A stretch of DNA of 13,938 bases from NCBI GenBank assembly GCA_913042885.1, contig CAJWLW010000100.1:1-13938 (forward strand), read 5' to 3'. How positions within the stretch are numbered: the stretch's first letter is position 1; every line of letters begins with the position of its first letter. The translations under genes were made by a program, and so were the position numbers. Source of the stretch: an uncultured Lentisphaeria bacterium. GTDB lineage: Bacteria > Verrucomicrobiota > Lentisphaeria > JABSQK01 > CAJWLW01. The notes beneath the pieces were generated by a model. That model was not told the DNA's origin. It saw only the letters and a list, made by a program, of their open reading frames with translations, and made no database searches. Below, piece by piece: positions 1 to 6,469 of the stretch.

Positions 1-415
1 TGTCGGTGACGTCGTAGAAGTGCGGCGCCGTGGCGTACGGACTGACCTTGTGATTGACGACCATGCCGTCCCATATGTAGCGATAGAAATCGTTCTCCAG
101 CAGCGGACTGGAAAAACACATCAGCAGCCGTGCGGCGAGCGCGCAAGCTATGGCAATCCAGAACAGGCTGCGGGTGCGTCCGGCAGCACGCGACCGTGCG
201 AAAATCAGGACGTAGCCGATCCAGGCGACCAGGTAGACCGCAACCATCGCGATCACCGGCCGCTGCTCATAAAACTTGCCGTAGATGAATAGCGGGCTCA
301 GCACAGTCATCATGCCGACGCCGATAAGCAGCAGCAGGCTACCACCACAAACCATCATCCAAACGATCACAGGCGAGGTTGTTTCCGTGTCGTGACTGAT
401 GTCGCTGTCGTTCAT
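1..415 (-). CDS. Membrane glycosyltransferase-like protein (GT-C fold), N-terminal 138 residues; gene runs off the left edge
   Basis: Reading leftwards from an ATG at 413-415, an open frame continues to the window edge (138 complete codons, no stop). A polar N-terminus of about 15 residues precedes three hydrophobic stretches at roughly 16-40, 53-73 and 83-101. After them comes the segment ENDFYRYIWDGMVV (107-120) followed by HKVSPYATAP. The pattern D-x-YRY-x-WDG, then N/SPY, then AP, is what I know from polyprenol-phosphate-sugar-dependent GT-C mannosyl/glucosyltransferases (GT87/PMT-like), where the acidic residue after the early membrane helices helps catalysis. The protein would sit in the inner membrane and transfer a sugar from a lipid carrier to an envelope glycan; acceptor and sugar are unknown. 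It is divergent from truB, so 416-605 should hold promoters for both. The start is not supported by a clear ribosome binding site, and a downstream ATG at codon 20 is possible. Confidence 0.72.
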   Translation of the reverse strand, partial: MNDSDISHDTETTSPVIVWMMVCGGSLLLLIGVGMMTVLSPLFIYGKFYEQRPVIAMVAVYLVAWIGYVLIFARSRAAGRTRSLFWIAIACALAARLLMCFSSPLLENDFYRYIWDGMVVNHKVSPYATAPHFYDVTD

Positions 416-517
416 GTGGATTGGCTTGCCTGTGGCAATGGTTGTCCGCGGTAGCTTATACGACGTTTACGGTACCGAATACATCTGACTTGTGAATGGA
501 AAGAAACCATACTGTAC

Positions 518-545
518 CGTTCCCATGCACGGTCGGGAACGACCG
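518..545 (+). promoter_or_regulatory. Mutually exclusive small hairpins in the truB leader
   Basis: CGGTCG (530-535) and CGACCG (540-545) form a 6-bp stem closed by a GGAA loop, a GNRA-type tetraloop. CGTTCCC (518-524) and GGGAACG (535-541) form a competing 7-bp stem that uses bases of the first one. Both lie 60-90 bp before the truB start, in the divergent spacer with the glycosyltransferase gene. No T-tract follows, so this is not an intrinsic terminator. I see no convincing -10/-35 pair in the rest of 416-605. A regulatory role is a guess; chance is a real alternative. Confidence 0.25.
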
Positions 546-605
546 CACCACAAATTTTCAGGCCGCCGCTCGTTTCTTGTCGCGCATGAAACGATATGTT
601 ACCGC

Positions 606-1331
606 ATGTCTATCATCGACGACAAGACACTTCAGGAAAGCGGGCTGCTGCTGGTCGACAAGCCGACCGGGTGGACCAGCCACGACGTTGTCGGCTATCT
701 GCGGCGGTTCAAGGTCGGGAAGGTCGGACATTGCGGCACACTCGACCCGGGTGCCACGGGGCTCCTGGTTATTGTGCTGGGCCGGGCCACGAAGCTGGCC
801 GACAAGTTTTCCGGGCAGGACAAGTTCTACCAGGGGATCATGACGCTGGGCACTGTGACCACTACCCAGGATGCCGACGGCGAGGTCACGGCGACCGCCG
901 ACTGGTCGCAAATCACCGCCGATGCCGTGGCCGAGACTTGTGCCGCCTTTGTCGGCGATCAGATGCAGACCCCGCCCATGTATTCTGCGGTAAAAATCGA
1001 TGGGCAAAGGCTCTATAAGCTGGCGCGGAAAGGCAAAGAGATCGATCGAATGCCACGGCCAATCACCATTCATTCATTCACTGTCGATGTCGTTGACCTG
1101 CCGGATGTGTCGATCTCCGTGGGTTGCTCCAAGGGTACGTATGTCCGCACCCTGTGTGCCGACGTTGGCGACCGACTGGGCTGCGGCGCCTATTTGAAAT
1201 CTCTGCGCCGGACCGGCTGCGGCGAGCTTACCATCGCCGAGGCAACCGACATGGAGACGATCAAGACCTGGGATCGCGACACGTTGCTCCGCCACCATAT
1301 CCCGCTCGAGACCGCGCTCAAGTATGTCTGA
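606..1331 (+). CDS. truB: tRNA pseudouridine(55) synthase TruB, short form
   Basis: TruB converts uridine 55 in the T-arm of tRNAs to pseudouridine in the cytoplasm. Family motifs appear in order: VDKPTGWTSHDVV (17-29), then HCGTLDPGATGLL (42-54) with the catalytic aspartate D47. Next is PPMYSAVKIDGQRLYKLARKG, and then CSKGTYVRT with a closing LKSLRRTGCG. The frame is open further upstream, but family homology begins about 12 residues after the ATG at 606, so that start is chosen; no clear Shine-Dalgarno precedes it. At 241 aa it is clearly shorter than E. coli TruB (314 aa) and stops right after the catalytic domain, so the C-terminal PUA-like part is absent. Short forms occur in several phyla outside Proteobacteria. 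ribF starts 39 bp downstream, a common arrangement, and the two are probably co-transcribed. Confidence 0.95.
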   Translation: MSIIDDKTLQESGLLLVDKPTGWTSHDVVGYLRRFKVGKVGHCGTLDPGATGLLVIVLGRATKLADKFSGQDKFYQGIMTLGTVTTTQDADGEVTATADWSQITADAVAETCAAFVGDQMQTPPMYSAVKIDGQRLYKLARKGKEIDRMPRPITIHSFTVDVVDLPDVSISVGCSKGTYVRTLCADVGDRLGCGAYLKSLRRTGCGELTIAEATDMETIKTWDRDTLLRHHIPLETALKYV

Positions 1332-1370
1332 CGCATCACGTCTACCATCCACTTTTCACCGCCCACTACC

Positions 1371-2321
1371 ATGATTCGCACTTCATCCCTGCACGAACTT
1401 GTCGGCAGTGGCATCGACCAGGTCGCCGTTGCCTGCGGCGTATTCGACGGTTTGCACCGCGGGCATCACCGGATTCTCGACCGATTGCAACAGGAAGCAG
1501 CGGACACAGGAGCGGCGCCGGTCGTGGTGACCTTCGATCCGCATCCGCAGAATGTCATCGGCACCGGCGATCCCATACCGCTGCTGCTGTCGACCGACCA
1601 CCGGTTGATGCTGCTGGCCCGGCAGGAGATAGCAGCGACGGTCGTCATACCGTTTACCGAGGCCTTTTCCAGAATCACGCCGGCGGCGTTCGTCACCGAC
1701 GTGCTGTGCGGCAGCGGCATTCGAGTGGCAGCCGTTTGTGTCGGTTCACGCTGGCGTTTCGGCCATCGTGCGGCCGGCAACACCGATCTGCTGCAGCAAC
1801 TCTGCAATGATCTGAATGTTCGAACCGTACCGGTCCCCGAGGTCAACGACGGCCATGGCACCGTCAGTAGCAGACGGGTTCGGGCCGCGGTTGTGGCCGG
1901 GGAACTGGCAGCCTGCGAATCGATGCTGGGGCGGCGGTTCTCCGTGTACGGCGCGGTACGACGAGGCAAAGGTCTTGGCGCCGCCAGCCTGACATATGCC
2001 ACGGCCAACATCAAGCCCGGCAACGGGGTCCTGCCACCAGACGGCATTTACGCCGCGACGGCGCGCCTTTGCAACGACGAAGGCACCTGGACAGATCATC
2101 CCGGCATTCTGTATCAGGGCAGAGCCCCGACAGTTACCGATGCAAATCCAGGAGAGTGCGTCGTCGAGATGCACATTTTCGAGTTCGACGCCGACATCTA
2201 CGGCCGCTCGCTCGAAATCGTTTACGGCGACTTCATCCGCGCCGACTGCCGCTTCGACAGCCTCGAAGCGCTGCGCGACCAGATCGAGCGCGACATTGCC
2301 GAGGTGCGCGCGCGGGACTGA
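1371..2321 (+). CDS. ribF: Bifunctional riboflavin kinase / FAD synthetase RibF
   Basis: RibF phosphorylates riboflavin to FMN and adenylates FMN to FAD. The N-terminal nucleotidyltransferase half shows CGVFDGLHRGHHRIL with the H-x-G-H motif (H29, H32), then VVTFDPHPQNVI. The ISSTxIR-type motif appears as VSSRRVRAAV, just before the kinase half. The flavokinase half (about residue 185 onward) starts with YGAVRRGKGLG and ends with EMHIFEFDADIYGRSLEIVYGDFIR, matching the conserved E-x-H-x-F-D-x-D-xYG region. Length (316 aa) is normal. One oddity: the flavokinase motif usually read as LGFPTAN is LGAASLTYATAN here, so the proline is lost and about five residues are added, while T211 and N213 are kept. 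No obvious Shine-Dalgarno precedes the ATG. The gene follows truB closely, and the intergenic gap lacks a terminator. Confidence 0.94.
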   Translation: MIRTSSLHELVGSGIDQVAVACGVFDGLHRGHHRILDRLQQEAADTGAAPVVVTFDPHPQNVIGTGDPIPLLLSTDHRLMLLARQEIAATVVIPFTEAFSRITPAAFVTDVLCGSGIRVAAVCVGSRWRFGHRAAGNTDLLQQLCNDLNVRTVPVPEVNDGHGTVSSRRVRAAVVAGELAACESMLGRRFSVYGAVRRGKGLGAASLTYATANIKPGNGVLPPDGIYAATARLCNDEGTWTDHPGILYQGRAPTVTDANPGECVVEMHIFEFDADIYGRSLEIVYGDFIRADCRFDSLEALRDQIERDIAEVRARD

Positions 2322-2498
2322 CGGGGCAATCTGATCTCCGACAAACCAGTGGTCTGCAGCCGACATTCCCATTCCCTGCTCTCAACATTCGACATTCGCA
2401 ACAGTGGATGTTATTGTGCTGTCCATGTTGAACAGCTGACGCATGACGCGGCGTGCCGTCGCAGCCGGTGTCGACCATTTTACGCACAGGATGACGAG

Positions 2499-3629
2499 AT
2501 GGAACCTCGGAAGAAACCCTCGAAAGAGATCAGTCGCCGTAAGTTCGTGAAGACCGCGGCAGCGGCAGCGGTCGGGACGACGGCGCTGGCGACGGGCTGC
2601 AAGCAAGACATCGGCGGTCCGAATATCATCAGCAACAAGACCTTCGAATGGCGCATGGTCCTGTTCTGGGGCAAAGGATCGAAAGTTCTGGGCGAAGGGG
2701 CGCAGAACCTGGCGACCTGGATCGAGACGATGTCGCAGGGGCGTCTGCATATCAAGGTTTATGGCGCCAACGAACGGGTTCCGGCCGGCGGTGTTTTCGA
2801 AGCGGTCGGCCAGGGCGACGCAGAGCTTGGTCATTGCGCTTCGTACTACTGGGCCGGGGACGTCAAAGCAGCGCAATTTTTTGCTGCGGTACCGTTTGGA
2901 ATGAACGCCCAGCAGATGAACGCCTGGATTTACCACGGTGGCGGGCAGGCTTTGTGGGACGAAGTCTATGAACCATTCGGCGTGATGGGTATGCCGGCCG
3001 GCAATACCGGCGTGCAGATGGGCGGCTGGTTCAATCGCGAGATTAATGCCGTCGACGACTTCAAGGGGCTGAAAATGCGCATGCCCGGCATCGGCGGAGC
3101 GGTCCTGAACCGGGTCGGAGCCGAAGTTGTGAACAAGCCGCCGGGCGAGTTGTACAGCAGCCTGGAAACCGGACTGATCGACGCAACTGAATGGGTCGGC
3201 CCCTACCACGATTACCTCATGGGCTTCCACGAAGTTGCCAAATACTACTACTATCCTGGCTGGCACGAGCCGGGGACGGTGCTCGAACTGATCGTCAACC
3301 GCAAAGCGTTCGAGGCCCTGCCTGCCGACCTGCAGGAGATCATCCGGACAGCGGCATTCCGTGCAAACCTGTCCGTGCTGTCGGAGTTCGAGGCGAAAAA
3401 CAACGATCACCTGAAAATTCTGGTCGATCAATACAAGGTCGACCTGCGCCGCTTTCCCGACGAGGTGCTCAAGCAGTTGAAGATCTACTCCCGCGAAACG
3501 ATCGAGAACCTCTGCAGCGGCGACCCGCAGAGTCGCAAAGTGTACGATGCGTTCAGCGCCTTTCAAAAGACGGTCAATGCATGGGGCACCGTATCGGAGC
3601 GGGCCATGCACGAGCTCGACGGCATATGA
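2499..3629 (+). CDS. dctP: TRAP transporter substrate-binding protein, DctP/TakP type, with Tat lipoprotein signal
   Basis: This is the extracytoplasmic binding component of a tripartite ATP-independent (TRAP) transporter. It strongly resembles TakP-type proteins that bind 2-oxoacids: motifs HCASYYWAGD, AAVPFGMNAQQMNAWIYHGGG, MPAGNTGVQMGGWFNREI and, near residue 231, DATEWVGPYHDYLMGFHEVA, followed by KYYYYPGWHEPG. The Glu-Trp pair at 231-232 matches the ligand-contact region of TakP. I chose the ATG at 2499 because it gives a clean N-terminus: SRRKFVK (12-18), a twin-arginine motif, then an Ala-rich hydrophobic stretch and LATGC with a lipobox cysteine at 34. AGGA at 2488-2491 serves as ribosome binding site. 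The frame is open about 150 bp upstream, but that sequence is not family-like. The expected dctQ and dctM membrane genes are not in the window. The actual ligand is inferred only at family level. Confidence 0.9.
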   Translation: MEPRKKPSKEISRRKFVKTAAAAAVGTTALATGCKQDIGGPNIISNKTFEWRMVLFWGKGSKVLGEGAQNLATWIETMSQGRLHIKVYGANERVPAGGVFEAVGQGDAELGHCASYYWAGDVKAAQFFAAVPFGMNAQQMNAWIYHGGGQALWDEVYEPFGVMGMPAGNTGVQMGGWFNREINAVDDFKGLKMRMPGIGGAVLNRVGAEVVNKPPGELYSSLETGLIDATEWVGPYHDYLMGFHEVAKYYYYPGWHEPGTVLELIVNRKAFEALPADLQEIIRTAAFRANLSVLSEFEAKNNDHLKILVDQYKVDLRRFPDEVLKQLKIYSRETIENLCSGDPQSRKVYDAFSAFQKTVNAWGTVSERAMHELDGI

Positions 3630-3763
3630 GCAGCGGTCGCGTCTCCACAAGCACCGGCCAAGAGCCGCGGGAGGCAGGGCCGATATGCTTTTTTCCAACG
3701 CTTGCGCTGGTGCTGTTGTGCGCAAGCACCACTGGTGCTCATCCGCGTGAGGTTGATAAATGA
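3626..3763 (+). CDS. Possible 45-aa membrane or secreted peptide translationally coupled to dctP
   Basis: An ATG at 3626 overlaps the dctP stop in the ATGA arrangement typical of coupled genes. The 45-codon frame has a polar start and one hydrophobic run (PICFFPTLALVLLCAS, about residues 20-35), then a short polar end. In TRAP operons the next gene is usually dctQ, a small membrane protein, so this could be a remnant of one, but I see no DctQ similarity. It also contains an inverted repeat (3700-3727). A chance ORF is a strong alternative, so this is a weak call. Confidence 0.2.
   Translation: MSSGRVSTSTGQEPREAGPICFFPTLALVLLCASTTGAHPREVDK
3700..3727. repeat. Inverted repeat GCTTGCGC / GCGCAAGC after dctP
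   Basis: An 8-bp perfect stem (3700-3707 with 3720-3727) encloses a 12-nt loop, about 70 bp downstream of dctP. The bases after it are not a T-tract on either strand, so it does not have the form of an intrinsic terminator. It could stabilise the dctP mRNA 3' end. Apart from this repeat and the small ORF overlapping it, I see nothing else in 3630-3828. Confidence 0.35.
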
Positions 3764-3828
3764 TTCGGGCTGAGCGCCTTTGATCGGCTAAGTCAATTCT
3801 ACTCGTTCATACCTGGTGCCCCGTCAAC

Positions 3829-4965
3829 ATGCCTGTATACGATTTCGATACCATCGTCGATCGCCGCGACCGTGGCAGTTTCAAGTGGGAGAAGTACCGC
3901 GACCGTGACATCATCCCGATGTGGGTTGCAGACATGGATTTCCGCTCGCCGCCGCCGGTTATCGACGCCCTCAAACAGATCACCGAGCACGGCGTCTTCG
4001 GCTATGTCGTGCCACCCGTCGGTGCAGTCGACACCATCGTCGGCATGCTCGAGCGTGAATACCGCTGGACTGTCGAACCGCATTGGGTCGTGTGGTTGCC
4101 CGGCCTGGTGCCAGCCCTCAATCTCGCCTGCCGCGCATTCTGCGACCCGCAGCAAGCAGTGATGATAACGACGCCGATTTATCCGCCGTTCCTGCAGGCC
4201 CCGCCCTGCTCCGACCGCCCCTTGATCTCGGTGCCGCTGGCACTCGATAACGACAGCTGGCAGTTCGACTTCGAGGCGATGGCCGCAGCACTGACACCGG
4301 ACACGCGCCTGTTCATGCTGTGCAACCCGTGCAATCCCGTCGGCCGCGTTTTCCGTCAGGACGAACTTGCGGCGCTTGGTCAATTCTGCATCGAACACGA
4401 CCTGATCATATGTTCCGATGAGGTTCATTGCCAACTGCTGCTCGACGACGTCGAGCACCTGCCGACCGCAACGATTCTTCCCGAGCTCGCCGCCCGTACC
4501 GTGACGCTGCTCGCCCCCAGCAAAACCTACAATCTTCCGGGACTATGCTGCGCCTGCGCAATCATCTCCGACAACAAATTGCGCCAGCGGTTCAAAGCAA
4601 AGATGCGCGGCATCATGCCGGAGATGAACAGTTACGGCTATGCCGCCTGCCAGGCAGCGTATACGCACGGTGAACAATGGCGGCTGGAACTGATCGACTA
4701 TCTGCGCGGCAACCGCGATCTACTGGAGAGTTATGTCGCAGACCAGTTGCCGAACATCCGCATGACTCATGTAGAAGCAACCTATCTCGCCTGGCTCAAC
4801 GTCCGCGACAGCGGTATCGAGAACCCGATGAAATTCTTCGAAGACGCCGGCGTCGGCTTGTCAGACGGGCGTGAGTTCGGCAGCGAGGGTTTTATGCGCC
4901 TGAACTTCGGTTGTCCACGCGCAACACTGACCGAAGGCCTCGACCGTATGCGCGCGGCGTTATAG
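3829..4965 (+). CDS. patB: PatB/MalY-type pyridoxal-phosphate C-S lyase (cystathionine beta-lyase-like aminotransferase)
   Basis: This is a fold-type I PLP enzyme of the MalY/PatB branch, which cleaves C-S bonds of cystathionine, cysteine or related compounds to give a thiol, pyruvate and ammonia. Diagnostic pieces are the N-terminal KWEKYRDRDIIPMWVADMDF and CNPCNPVGRVF with the PLP-contacting N169. ICSDEVH follows, with D197 facing the pyridine nitrogen. The Schiff-base lysine is K232 in APSKTYNLPGL, close to the K233 position known in MalY. The 378-aa length matches the family (about 390). It starts at ATG 3829 without a visible Shine-Dalgarno. The yedK-like gene follows after only 15 bp, suggesting co-transcription. 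True substrate (cystathionine, cysteine or cysteine conjugates) cannot be decided from sequence; class I aminotransferase activity is a less likely alternative. Confidence 0.88.
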   Translation: MPVYDFDTIVDRRDRGSFKWEKYRDRDIIPMWVADMDFRSPPPVIDALKQITEHGVFGYVVPPVGAVDTIVGMLEREYRWTVEPHWVVWLPGLVPALNLACRAFCDPQQAVMITTPIYPPFLQAPPCSDRPLISVPLALDNDSWQFDFEAMAAALTPDTRLFMLCNPCNPVGRVFRQDELAALGQFCIEHDLIICSDEVHCQLLLDDVEHLPTATILPELAARTVTLLAPSKTYNLPGLCCACAIISDNKLRQRFKAKMRGIMPEMNSYGYAACQAAYTHGEQWRLELIDYLRGNRDLLESYVADQLPNIRMTHVEATYLAWLNVRDSGIENPMKFFEDAGVGLSDGREFGSEGFMRLNFGCPRATLTEGLDRMRAAL

Positions 4966-4980
4966 CCAGGTTAATCGAAC

Positions 4981-5715
4981 ATGTGTGGCCGTTTCACCTT
5001 GCACGACACGCCGGAAGAGATCATCGCCAGCCTCGACGGTCTACACGTCGACTGCACTGGTCTCGAACCTTTTGACCCCTGCTACAATGTCGCGCCAACT
5101 GCCTACACACCGACAGTTGCCGGCGGCGAGACACTCACGGCAGGCCTGCGGCGCTGGGGATTGGTTCCGCACTGGGCGAAAGATCCGTCGATCGGTAATC
5201 GCATGATCAACGCGCGCGGCGAGACCGTCGCGGAAAAACCCGCCTTCCGCAACCTGGTCGAAAAAAAGCGGTGCGTCGTTCCGGCCAGCGGCTATTACGA
5301 GTGGAAAAAACACGAGGCACCAGCCGGTGGCCGTGGCGGCAAAACTCCGTATTACATCCGATCGCCGCAACACCGCGTGTTGTGGTTCGCCGGCCTGCAC
5401 GCCAAATGGTTTTCCGCCAACGACAAACGGCTCGATACGTACACGATCATTACGACACAGCCAGCCGCGGCAATCGCCGATATTCATGATCGCATGCCGG
5501 TGATTCTGTCAGGCCACGGCATCGAACAATGGTTGCGCACGGACCGCGGCAATCAAGCTGAGGCCCTGTCGCTATTGCGGCCGTATAACGGCGAGCTCGA
5601 GGCATACGCGGTTTCGCAATTGGTCAATTCTCCGCGCAACAACTCGCCGCTGTGCATCGAGCCAGCGGCGGCAGCCGACGACGCCGACGACCTGCTGCCG
5701 GACCTGTCGCTGTGA
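4981..5715 (+). CDS. yedK: SRAP-domain protein YedK/HMCES, abasic-site DNA-protein crosslinker
   Basis: SRAP proteins shield abasic sites in single-stranded DNA by forming a thiazolidine link through Cys2. The protein begins MCGRFTL, so Cys2 is present after Met removal, which also fixes the start. The other active-site residues are in place: N77 in MINARGE, E107 in SGYYEWKK and H169 in IHDRMPVIL, corresponding to N75, E105 and H160 of E. coli YedK. YNVAPT and RWGLVPHWAKD are further family motifs. Length (244 aa) is normal. The C-terminus (from about residue 218) ends in an Asp/Ala/Leu-rich tail that is not part of the fold. It lies 15 bp after the patB-like gene. No SOS box is visible, and regulation would come from the upstream promoter. 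Confidence 0.95.
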   Translation: MCGRFTLHDTPEEIIASLDGLHVDCTGLEPFDPCYNVAPTAYTPTVAGGETLTAGLRRWGLVPHWAKDPSIGNRMINARGETVAEKPAFRNLVEKKRCVVPASGYYEWKKHEAPAGGRGGKTPYYIRSPQHRVLWFAGLHAKWFSANDKRLDTYTIITTQPAAAIADIHDRMPVILSGHGIEQWLRTDRGNQAEALSLLRPYNGELEAYAVSQLVNSPRNNSPLCIEPAAAADDADDLLPDLSL

Positions 5716-5837
5716 TTCTGTAGATCCCCAACTGCCGCTGGTTGCCCCGTTTTGAATATCGCGCCATGAGACCTGTAGGCCACAGTCTCTTTCGATTATG
5801 AATATTGGTCGCGGTACAAATGAGTTATAGATCACGA

Positions 5838-5903
5838 ATTACGGCACTTTTATCGACAAAACAGGCGTGAGCCACGGCGCGCGGGGCACAAATACGCCGT
5901 AAT
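5838..5903. repeat. Inverted repeat ATTACGGC / GCCGTAAT
   Basis: Perfect 8-bp arms at 5838-5845 and 5896-5903 enclose 50 bp that are themselves partly GC-rich. Together with the terminator-like hairpin 130 bp downstream, this could be part of a folded RNA. Alone it is near what chance allows in a gap of this size. Confidence 0.25.
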
Positions 5904-6032
5904 GCCGCTTCATTTATAATTTATAACATTTTTTGCATCAGTCAGTTATGATAATTTACCGAATGCGTATCGATCGATTTTAAGCGCCTTTTTCCGTCAG
6001 AAAAACGAACCTAACAGCCGGATTGTCCGAAC

Positions 6033-6077
6033 ACGGCGGTTTTTTTCGCGAATATTCGCCGGAAAACCGCCGTTTTT
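6033..6077 (+). terminator. Rho-independent terminator-like hairpin with nested palindrome
   Basis: ACGGCGGTTTT (6033-6043) pairs perfectly with AAAACCGCCGT (6063-6073), an 11-bp stem running straight into a T-tract (6073-6077), so it points along the plus strand. The 19-nt loop contains the 12-bp perfect palindrome GCGAATATTCGC (6048-6059). CGGAAAA (6060-6066) can instead pair with TTTTCCG (6074-6080), which would break the main stem, an arrangement similar to an antiterminator. The element lies 318 bp past the yedK stop and may end that transcript or a small RNA in between. Confidence 0.65.
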
Positions 6078-6243
6078 CCGCCAGATCAATGCTTTCCGAG
6101 GCTATTTTGTGTTGTATAACATACTTGTTTTCAATTAGTTGGGAATCAAGTTGGCGGCAGAATGGGAAAGAGCGCCGGACAAGGGGATTTGTCAGTTTTT
6201 AGCCGATGTGTAACTAACGGATTAACAATGGGTTAATAAATCC

Positions 6244-6390
6244 ATGTCAGAAAAAAAAAAAGAAAAATGGCCGCAAAGCTTGTTGGAGGAAACTGGACTT
6301 CCTATATTGTTCTGTCCTTCGCGGCTAAATATGGTTGCTAAAGGATATGGAACGGTGAGCCACGCCTCGTTTGCAGAGCGATCAGAGTAG
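6244..6390 (+). CDS. Doubtful 48-aa ORF in the nrdA upstream region
   Basis: An ATG at 6244 opens a 48-codon frame whose start (MSEKKKEKWPQSLLEE) is encoded by the long A-run, followed by a mixed hydrophobic/basic stretch. No good ribosome binding site is visible; GGG at 6230-6232 is the only purine patch nearby. I recognise no family. It overlaps the proposed nrdA promoter, which argues against translation. It could be a leader peptide or chance. Confidence 0.15.
   Translation: MSEKKKEKWPQSLLEETGLPILFCPSRLNMVAKGYGTVSHASFAERSE
6280..6308 (+). promoter_or_regulatory. Candidate sigma70-type promoter for nrdAB with upstream A-tract
   Basis: TTGTTG (6280-6285), a 17-bp spacer and TATATT (6303-6308) make a moderate -35/-10 pair. 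An A-rich tract (6251-6267) sits about 48-64 bp before the expected start near 6315, the place where UP elements bind the RNA polymerase alpha subunit. This would give nrdA a leader of about 275 nt. A perfect TATAAT at 6413-6418 is an alternative -10 but lacks a recognisable -35. The -35 matches the consensus only in its TTG, so confidence is limited. Confidence 0.35.
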
Positions 6391-6469
6391 TCCGATCCCC
6401 GCTTCCAGCCACTATAATCCAGGGTGGGGAGTTTCGGCTTCTGATCCAAGATCGGATGCCATGGAAGCG
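6391..6469. repeat. Crossing inverted repeats, possible pseudoknot in the nrdA leader
   Basis: TCCGATC (6391-6397) can pair with GATCGGA (6450-6456), and CGCTTCCA (6400-6407) can pair with TGGAAGCG (6462-6469). The order a-b-a'-b' is that of a pseudoknot rather than nested hairpins. GATCAG (6380-6385) and CTGATC (6441-6446) offer a further competing helix. The block lies 120-200 bp before nrdA, within the expected 5' leader. Two such matches in 80 bp are somewhat more than expected by chance. No known riboswitch is recognised. Confidence 0.3.

Noticed and set aside
2382..3725. 447-aa open frame antisense to dctP
   Set aside because: It is a shadow of the dctP codon pattern in GC-rich DNA. 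Its translation has no family motifs, while the plus strand is a clear TRAP binding protein.
3799..4458. 219-aa minus-strand open frame over the patB-like gene
   Set aside because: It lies antisense to the N-terminal half of a well-supported PLP enzyme and its translation shows no family pattern.
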